NCBI GenBank assembly: GCA_964472785.1
Contig: CAYYMH010000052.1
Coordinates: forward strand, 1-29,541
Reading direction: 5' to 3'
Length of the DNA: 29,541 bases
Origin: CAYYMH01 sp964472785
Lineage (GTDB): Bacteria > Zhuqueibacterota > Zhuqueibacteria > Thermofontimicrobiales > Thermofontimicrobiaceae
A model generated the notes under the pieces. The model saw only the letters and a list, made by a program, of their open reading frames with translations, searched no databases and had not been told where the DNA came from. How positions within the stretch are numbered: position 1 is the first letter of the stretch; each line of letters starts with the position of its first letter. The position numbers and the translations under genes are program-made. Shown one piece after another: positions 24,114 through 29,541 of the stretch.

Positions 24114-25655
24114 TTAAAAATAACCATACTCTTCCCAGCGTTTTTCCTGCGCATTAGTGAGGAAGATAGCTCCTTCGCCTTCCACCGGACAGCGCGTCAC
24201 ACAAATGCCACAGCCGATACACAAGTTCTCATCAACGTAAGGAAATTTGACCACTTTTTTCGTGCCATCATGTGTGACAACTTCCCGCTCGTCAAACTTG
24301 ATCGCTTTATCCGGCAGTGGGCAGTGCTCCTCGCAAACCAGGCAATCTTCATTACGGTACCACGGGATGCAACGGCTCCTGTCAAAATACGCCGTTCCCA
24401 TGCGGAGCTGCTTTTTGGTTTCCAAATCCGTTTTATGAATAGCGCCGGTTGGACACACCTGACCGCACAGATTACAATTATATTCGCAGTAGCCATACCT
24501 GGCATTCACCATCGGCGACCAGATCCCTTCCCAGCCGCTTTCCAAAAATGCCGGTTGCAAGCATTTTCCGGTGGATGAACAAATTTTCACGCATTCCTGG
24601 CAACGCACACAGCGATCCAAAAATTCCGCTTCCGGAAGCGCACCCGGGGGGCGAACTACTTTCCCCTGACTAACCTTATTCGAAAAACCGGTCTTTATCA
24701 GTCCCAAAGTCAACAAACCGCCTGCTGCCGATGTCACAAACCGGCGTCTCGACACATCCGTTTTCTCCCGGGCAAAACGGAAATTCAGTTTGTAACTGAT
24801 CGCATCGGTAGGACAGACCTTGATACAGGACATACACTCGATGCACTCAACAGGTGAATAGGATCGGAAATCGTTATTGATTGCGTCCATTTTGCACTCG
24901 CGCTGACATTTTCCGCAATCGATGCATTTTTCGTCTGAGGTGGTAATTCCCCTGGTCAACCGGAACGATGAGAAAAATCCGAACATCGCGCCCAGCGGAC
25001 ATAAATACCGGCACCAGAATCGTCTTGCGAAAAGATTGAGGGATAAAATCCCCAAAAACATCAACCCAAAAAACACGCTCATTTGAAAGAATAGCTTTTC
25101 AATCGGTAAAATTGTCTCGCGCAAAAAATCGTACATTGAAAACAACGCATCCTGAAACAGGCCGATCCCTAATAAAATGCCCATAAATCCTTCGATAAAA
25201 TACACGGACAGCGGATAAATAGATGTTGTAAACGTTCTGGTAAAAATAACGATCGGATCGAAAAACCAAATCACCTGCAAAGAAAACAAGCCAGCGATTA
25301 ACACAATGATCAAAACCGAAAATTTCCACACTCGAAGTTTGCGTGTTTGCTGAGAATATTTCTTTCTTATTTTTCCTAACAATCGATCCATAAAATCCAA
25401 AGACGTACCCAAGGGACAAATCCAACCACAAAAATATCTTCCCAAAAAGACAGTTAACGCCAGAATAATCAGCGCAATAAACAGCGTGCTGATAAACTGT
25501 CTCGTCGCAATAAAAGTACCTACCGCAACAAGTGGACTGGATCGAAGAAATAAATCTACCGGCAGCGTTGTTTCATAGGGAAATGCAGCTAAAAAAAATA
25601 GATAGACGAAAAACGAGAAAAATAAAATTTGGGTAATTCTCCGGACTAATTGCAT
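24114..25655 (-). CDS. NapH/NapG-like membrane polyferredoxin (six predicted [4Fe-4S] clusters)
   Basis: This 513-residue protein fuses a NapH-like membrane part to a NapG/MauM-like ferredoxin part. About five membrane helices lie in residues 8-210, with FCGWICPLG (75-83) and FWCRYLCPLG (213-222), the NapH/NosR/CcoG-type cysteine motifs. Two clusters follow at C244-C254 and C271-C281. RRRF at 303-306 plus a hydrophobic segment marks an internal Tat-like start of the NapG half. Four more clusters use C349-C359, C390-C401, C429-C445 and C479-C489. The likely role is electron transfer from the quinone pool across the membrane to an unknown partner. AGAGGA precedes the ATG. It follows the DUF362 gene by 84 bp, probably in one operon. 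Confidence 0.9.
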   Translation of the reverse strand: MQLVRRITQILFFSFFVYLFFLAAFPYETTLPVDLFLRSSPLVAVGTFIATRQFISTLFIALIILALTVFLGRYFCGWICPLGTSLDFMDRLLGKIRKKYSQQTRKLRVWKFSVLIIVLIAGLFSLQVIWFFDPIVIFTRTFTTSIYPLSVYFIEGFMGILLGIGLFQDALFSMYDFLRETILPIEKLFFQMSVFFGLMFLGILSLNLFARRFWCRYLCPLGAMFGFFSSFRLTRGITTSDEKCIDCGKCQRECKMDAINNDFRSYSPVECIECMSCIKVCPTDAISYKLNFRFAREKTDVSRRRFVTSAAGGLLTLGLIKTGFSNKVSQGKVVRPPGALPEAEFLDRCVRCQECVKICSSTGKCLQPAFLESGWEGIWSPMVNARYGYCEYNCNLCGQVCPTGAIHKTDLETKKQLRMGTAYFDRSRCIPWYRNEDCLVCEEHCPLPDKAIKFDEREVVTHDGTKKVVKFPYVDENLCIGCGICVTRCPVEGEGAIFLTNAQEKRWEEYGYF

Positions 25656-25739
25656 ACAATTCCTCTAATTCTTGATTTCAAATTTATAAAACACAATCTA
25701 TTGAAGAATCGGTCACCTCAGATTAAAATTCGAACAAAC

Positions 25740-26663
25740 TTATCCGATCAAGTTGACTTTCTCAATTTTCATTGAGCTTAAATCCATGTTTCCTAACCCC
25801 CGCGCCTGAGCGACAACTAAAAATCCCAACTGCTTCGGATCGATATCAAACAATGTTGCACCGTATGCATCCACAGCCACCGGATCGACTCCAGCGATGA
25901 TGGTGTCCATCCGCTTTACATCGTCCAGGCTGCCCCCTTGCGGGCCATTGTTCGTAAGGATACGCACAGCATCGATAATCGTTAACTGCGGCTTAACTAC
26001 CGTATTTATGTCAACGATTTTCACGTCGAAACGATTGTGAAGTTTGCCGCGATTGCCGCCTAAAATGCCCATCATATTTTTTAATCCCAGCGTCACTCTG
26101 GATAGCGAATGATGCTTGGCAATGGGAACATTGATGAACACGTCAGCCTTGAGTGCGTCACGGTAAAATTCCCACGAATCGATCATTTTTCCATCGCTGA
26201 TTTTCACTTTCTGGAATTTCTGTTCATAAATATGACTCACGTCCGCGCCGGCTTGCCTGGCCATTTTCTCGATTTGACTTCTGGCATAGCAGCGCCTCGC
26301 CTGATTGCAGGTTCGGTCAAATATCTGGACTTTCTTTGCCCCGGCTTTTTTACACAGACGCACGATTTCAGCAACCACTTCCGGATTCGTGTTTGCTGCC
26401 TGCTCCGGTGTACGATCCCAACCGATATTCGGTTTGACCACAACCACATCCCCTTTTTTGACAAATTTCGTCATACCGCCCAACATATCAACTACTTTTT
26501 GAACAAGTGCTGCCGGCTCACCATTTTGAACAATAGCTACATCCGGCGAAGAACTTACCGTTCTTTTCTGACCAAAGACGTCCGCCACATCAACCAATCC
26601 GGATAATCCGACTCCGGTGACACCTGCAATTTTTATAAAATCTCTCCGATTCATTTTTGACAT
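25740..26663 (-). CDS. DUF362 protein with twin-arginine signal
   Basis: This is a 307-residue exported protein. A Tat-type signal (N5-R-R-D-F-I-K, then a hydrophobic IAGVTGVGLSGL stretch) indicates folding with a cofactor before export. The mature part is a DUF362 domain: VVVKPNIGWDRTPEQAANTNPEVV, VFINVPIAKHHSLSRVTLGLKNMMG, and IDAVRILTNNGPQGG are family hallmarks. Two cysteines at CNQARRC (about 131-137) may bind metal. It lacks the C-terminal ferredoxin domain of some DUF362 proteins; the next gene supplies a polyferredoxin, suggesting a redox pair. Start: GGAGGAG lies 6 nt before ATG 26663. The frame is open to 26705 but that start has no ribosome site. A good promoter lies at 26695-26723. 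The biochemical role of DUF362 is not established. Confidence 0.88.
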   Translation of the reverse strand: MSKMNRRDFIKIAGVTGVGLSGLVDVADVFGQKRTVSSSPDVAIVQNGEPAALVQKVVDMLGGMTKFVKKGDVVVVKPNIGWDRTPEQAANTNPEVVAEIVRLCKKAGAKKVQIFDRTCNQARRCYARSQIEKMARQAGADVSHIYEQKFQKVKISDGKMIDSWEFYRDALKADVFINVPIAKHHSLSRVTLGLKNMMGILGGNRGKLHNRFDVKIVDINTVVKPQLTIIDAVRILTNNGPQGGSLDDVKRMDTIIAGVDPVAVDAYGATLFDIDPKQLGFLVVAQARGLGNMDLSSMKIEKVNLIG

Positions 26664-26694
26664 GTTTAGCTCCTCCATGTTAGATTGTAGCCAA

Positions 26695-26723
26695 AATATA
26701 AACAAAAATCATTTAATTTTCAA
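26695..26723 (-). promoter_or_regulatory. promoter of the DUF362-polyferredoxin unit
   Basis: On the minus strand TTGAAA (26723-26718), a 17-bp spacer and TATATT (26700-26695) lie 31 bp before ATG 26663. The -10 matches those of the lipoprotein and tRNA promoters in this window. Confidence 0.65.
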
Positions 26724-27105
26724 GCAAAAAAAAATATATACCTTCTTCAGAAATTAATCCGTCAGGATTTTATTTTTTCATGCTAAAATAAAAAGTGATC
26801 GACTGCAATTCATTTGTTTTTATTTAACCATTCTGGGAAAGGATAGTTCAATATTCATCGTGTCCGGTGCAATGGATCTCAAAAATTTTGATGTTGCTTT
26901 TGTCTGGCTCGAATTATCAGCGTTTTGATTCAATCGAAAGTGATTTTATTGTAAGCAAAAAATTAGCTGACAGCATTCAGCCATCAACCCAAAAAAAATT
27001 ATTAATATCGGTCATTTCTGTTTCACCGTTTTTTGTTAAATACCGGAATCTCCGTACCCCTCATTTGATGACAAAGAATTTTTTTTTATATTTCAGATAA
27101 AAACA
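26724..27105. other. AT-rich gene-free spacer between divergent DUF362 and fusA genes
   Basis: No convincing gene, repeat or RNA is seen here. A 77-codon frame on the plus strand (26867-27100) has no ribosome site or recognisable motif and is treated as chance. Confidence 0.5.
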
Positions 27106-27134
27106 TTGACTTTTGCATTTTTATTGTTTAAATT
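27106..27134 (+). promoter_or_regulatory. promoter of fusA
   Basis: TTGACT (27106-27111), a 17-bp spacer and TAAATT (27129-27134) predict a transcript start near 27141, giving a leader of about 86 nt before the GTG start. Each hexamer has one mismatch to the consensus. Confidence 0.7.
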
Positions 27135-27149
27135 ATCAATTCTTTTTTT

Positions 27150-27176
27150 AAGGAAAACTAAGGTTTTCCTTTTTTT
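27150..27176 (+). terminator. terminator-like hairpin in the fusA leader
   Basis: AAGGAAAAC (27150-27158) pairs perfectly with GTTTTCCTT (27163-27171) around a 4-nt loop, and the T run continues to 27176. It begins only about 10 nt after the predicted transcript start. It may be an attenuator, a 5' stabilising hairpin, or a terminator blocking read-through from upstream. Confidence 0.55.
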
Positions 27177-27226
27177 ATATTTATCAAATACTTGAACGAG
27201 TAACATTTTTTAGGAGAATGATTAAC

Positions 27227-29323
27227 GTGGCAAACATATTACCATTGAATAAAGTGAGAAACATAGGCATCATGGCACACATTGATGCCGGCAAGACAAC
27301 CGCCACTGAACGGATTTTGTACTTTTCCGGTAAAATCCACAAATTGGGAGAAGTCCACGACGGACAGGCAACCATGGACTGGATGGATCAGGAAAAGGAA
27401 CGGGGTATCACTATTACATCTGCAGCAACCACCACAAAATGGCGGGACTGTGAAATTAATATTATCGACACGCCCGGGCATGTGGATTTTACGGCAGAGG
27501 TGGAACGCAGTCTGCGCGTACTGGATGGCACCATTGCGTTATTCTGTGCTGTGGGAGGCGTACAGCCGCAATCGGAAACGGTATGGCGGCAATCGGAAAA
27601 ATATAATATTCCCAAAATTGCCTTTGTCAATAAAATGGATCGGGTCGGCGCTGACTTTTTCACAGTGATTGACGAGATTCAGGAAATTTTGGGAGCCAAT
27701 GTTGTACCGGTAGCGATTCCCATCGGTAAAGAGGATCATTTCAAAGGTGTGGTCGATTTATTGAATCTGAAAGCGATTTATTATGAAGATCCAGTCTTAA
27801 ACACAAAATATGAAATCACAGATATACCAGACGATATGAGGGAACTGACCAATAATTATCGGCGCAATCTGATCGAAAAAATTTCCGAGCAGGACGAGAC
27901 ATTGTTTGAAATGTATCTGGAAGGCAAAGAGCCCTCGTTCGAACAGGTCAGAGACGCGCTGCGAAAATCCACTCTTGACATGGAAGTGGTTCCGGCAATC
28001 CCGGGCGCAGCGTACAAAAATAAAGGTATTCGAATTTTGTTAGATGCAGTTGTGGATTATTTACCTTCACCCGCCGATCGACCGCCGATTATTGGCGTGT
28101 CCAAAGAAATTCCAGAGAAAGCACCGAAGCGAGTGCCATCAGACGATGAACCGTTTTCCGCCCTGATTTTTAAGGTGCTCTCGGACAAACACCGGGGCAA
28201 ATTGGCTTACATACGTGTTTACTCCGGAAGAATGGAAGCCGGTTCCTATGTTTACAATTCCACTATACAAAAACGGCAACGTATCGGGCGGATTTTTCAG
28301 GTGCACGCCAATAAAATTCAAAACCGCGAGGCAATTTATGCCGGAGAAATTGGCGCGATCGTCGGGTTGGCGGACTCTTCGACCGGAGACACGATTTGTA
28401 CTGAGGAACACCCAATTTTACTTGAAGCGATTGAATTCCCGACACCAGTGGTGTCTGTTTCTGTCAAACCGCAGAGCAGGCAGGATCGGGATAAGCTGTC
28501 ATTGAGTTTAATTAAGCTGGCACAAGAAGATCCGACATTTGCGGTGAGAACCCATGAGGAGACCAAAGAAACGATTATTTCCGGTATGGGAGAGCTGCAC
28601 CTGGAGATAATTCTGGATCGGCTAAAACGCGAATTCAAAGTGGCGACCGATGTTGGCGTGCCTCAAGTATCGTACCGTGAGACCATTTACAATCGCGTGC
28701 AGGAGACTACAAAATTCGTCAAACAGACCGGCGGTCATGGACAGTACGCGCATCTGGTTTTGGATATTGAACCGATGCAGGAGGGGAAGGGATTTGAATT
28801 CATCGACAAAATTACCGGCGGAAATATTCCCAAAGAATACATTCCAGCGGTCCAACGCGGTATCATCGATGCATTGGAAGAAGGCCCCTATGCCGGTTAT
28901 CCGGTAGTAAATATTCGCTGTACCTTAGTTGATGGCTCGTACCACGAAGTAGATTCATCGGAAATGGCGTTTCGCACTGCGGCGAAAATTTGTATTCGCT
29001 CTGCTTTTCCCAAAGCCGGGCCTAAACTGCTGGAACCGGTTATGAGCGTAGAAGTCACAACGTCCGAGGATTACCTTGGCGCTGTAACGGGCAGCCTGGT
29101 ATCCAAACGAGGAAAAATTTTAAAAATGGATGTAAAAAACGGCACCCGCGTTGTAAAGGCACAGGTACCATTAGCGGAAATGTTCGGCTACACTAATGAA
29201 CTGCGGAACATCACCTCGGGCAGGGCAACCACGACGATGCACTTTGACCATTACGAAGTGGTTCCTTATTCCATCGCCGAGGAAATTGTCGAGAAACGGA
29301 AACAGGAGAAGATGAACGAATAG
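27227..29323 (+). CDS. fusA: translation elongation factor G
   Basis: This 698-residue GTPase drives ribosomal translocation. It has all G motifs: G1 AHIDAGKTT, switch region QEKERGITITSAATT, G3 DTPGHVDF, G4 NKMD, and the domain II-V hallmarks, including GGHGQYAHL in domain IV and the ending YEVVPYSIAEEIVEKRK. GTG 27227 is preferred: it gives the usual EF-G opening (M)ANILPLNKVRNIGI, with AGGAG 10 nt upstream. The ATG at 27218 is only 1-2 nt from the same ribosome site. Unlike the classical str operon, no rpsL, rpsG or tuf gene is adjacent within view, and the gene has its own promoter and terminator. It could be the main copy relocated or a paralog. Confidence 0.97.
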   Translation: MANILPLNKVRNIGIMAHIDAGKTTATERILYFSGKIHKLGEVHDGQATMDWMDQEKERGITITSAATTTKWRDCEINIIDTPGHVDFTAEVERSLRVLDGTIALFCAVGGVQPQSETVWRQSEKYNIPKIAFVNKMDRVGADFFTVIDEIQEILGANVVPVAIPIGKEDHFKGVVDLLNLKAIYYEDPVLNTKYEITDIPDDMRELTNNYRRNLIEKISEQDETLFEMYLEGKEPSFEQVRDALRKSTLDMEVVPAIPGAAYKNKGIRILLDAVVDYLPSPADRPPIIGVSKEIPEKAPKRVPSDDEPFSALIFKVLSDKHRGKLAYIRVYSGRMEAGSYVYNSTIQKRQRIGRIFQVHANKIQNREAIYAGEIGAIVGLADSSTGDTICTEEHPILLEAIEFPTPVVSVSVKPQSRQDRDKLSLSLIKLAQEDPTFAVRTHEETKETIISGMGELHLEIILDRLKREFKVATDVGVPQVSYRETIYNRVQETTKFVKQTGGHGQYAHLVLDIEPMQEGKGFEFIDKITGGNIPKEYIPAVQRGIIDALEEGPYAGYPVVNIRCTLVDGSYHEVDSSEMAFRTAAKICIRSAFPKAGPKLLEPVMSVEVTTSEDYLGAVTGSLVSKRGKILKMDVKNGTRVVKAQVPLAEMFGYTNELRNITSGRATTTMHFDHYEVVPYSIAEEIVEKRKQEKMNE

Positions 29324-29345
29324 TTTCCATCTTTTAATATAAGCT

Positions 29346-29382
29346 AACGCCTGATGTGATAATGTTGCATTGGGCGTTTTTT
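29346..29382 (+). terminator. rho-independent terminator after fusA
   Basis: AACGCC (29346-29351) pairs with GGCGTT (29373-29378), followed by a T run to 29382, 22 bp past the stop codon. The loop is 21 nt. The remaining sequence to the window end shows only the dyad at 29524-29541. Confidence 0.8.
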
Positions 29383-29523
29383 GTTTAATTTTGGAATCTG
29401 GTCAGCAGAATATTTTTAAAAAGCACAGAGATTTATGCGTTTCATCAATTTCTCTGCTATGTCTGCCTGATTGACTTCTATTATACTCCCAAATTGAGCG
29501 ATTTTAAAATTAACACGAAAAAA

Positions 29524-29541
29524 TAGCACTGAACAGTGCTA
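29524..29541. repeat. perfect 8-bp-arm dyad at the window edge, possibly half of a terminator
   Basis: TAGCACTG-AA-CAGTGCTA is a perfect inverted repeat preceded by AAAAAA (29518-29523). If a T run follows outside the window it would be a terminator for a gene coming from the right. The loop is only 2 nt, so the innermost pair would open. Confidence 0.4.

Noticed and set aside
23946..24578. 210-codon plus-strand frame
   Set aside because: It is antisense to the polyferredoxin gene, whose cysteine motifs are unambiguous.
26109..26606. 165-codon plus-strand frame
   Set aside because: It is antisense to the conserved DUF362 coding region.
26867..27100. 77-codon plus-strand frame upstream of fusA
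   Set aside because: There is no ribosome site and no domain or signal; the sequence is low-complexity and AT-rich.
29524..29541. Resemblance of TAGCACTG...CAGTGCTA to the CIRCE operator
   Set aside because: CIRCE is TTAGCACTC-N9-GAGTGCTAA. Here the spacer is 2 bp and the last arm base differs, so this is more likely a terminator stem.

Overview
The window looks like chromosomal DNA from an uncultured-type member of the Fibrobacteres-Chlorobi-Bacteroidetes (FCB) side of the bacterial tree, most like Calditrichota, KSB1 or Ignavibacteria. This rests on three features: a GWxTD-domain TPR protein, an exported protein ending in a type-IX-like sorting domain (NYPNPFN...), and a SusC-style TonB receptor with an N-terminal carboxypeptidase-regulatory domain. 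No phage genes, transposase, integrase or CRISPR array are visible. Most genes are housekeeping or cell-envelope functions. Strong Shine-Dalgarno sites precede many genes, unlike typical Bacteroidetes.

Layout. 1-740: an AT-rich fragment of a PD40 beta-propeller protein, then a palindrome-rich spacer. 739-5330 (+): penicillin-binding protein 1C and a GWxTD/TPR exported protein, 11 bp apart. 5499-5690: an imperfect palindromic repeat split by a 127-bp MITE-like element with a 4-bp target duplication. 5716-7200 (-): a C69 dipeptidase. 7340-8273 (+): a small regulatory-domain lipoprotein, tRNA-Asn(GTT), and a structured terminator. 8276-13600 (+): a CRP-like site and a 9+9 dyad ahead of a secreted sorting-domain protein, then a two-gene unit of a duplicated-domain envelope protein and a TonB-dependent receptor, closed by a bidirectional terminator.

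13692-26663 (-) is a 13-kb one-way stretch. In transcription order it holds a DUF362 Tat-type protein, a six-cluster NapH/NapG-like polyferredoxin, a fused STAS-HATPase anti-sigma-type regulator, a PGPGW-like small membrane protein, a YugP-like zinc peptidase, an HtrA protease with Glu at the catalytic Asp position, hsp20, grpE, dnaJ, a second HtrA, an FmdB zinc-ribbon protein and dnaK. The right half of this stretch is a protein quality-control island: chaperone holdase, the DnaK machine and two envelope proteases. No CIRCE element is seen. Sigma-54-like -24/-12 motifs lie upstream of dnaK (strong match) and hsp20 (one mismatch at a key base).

27106-29382 (+): elongation factor G as a lone gene with its own promoter, a terminator-like hairpin in its leader, and a terminator after it. 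The most distinctive points are the sigma-54-like signals on heat-shock genes, the nested MITE, the STAS-kinase fusion, the His-Glu-Ser HtrA, and the duplicated-domain protein paired with a TonB receptor.
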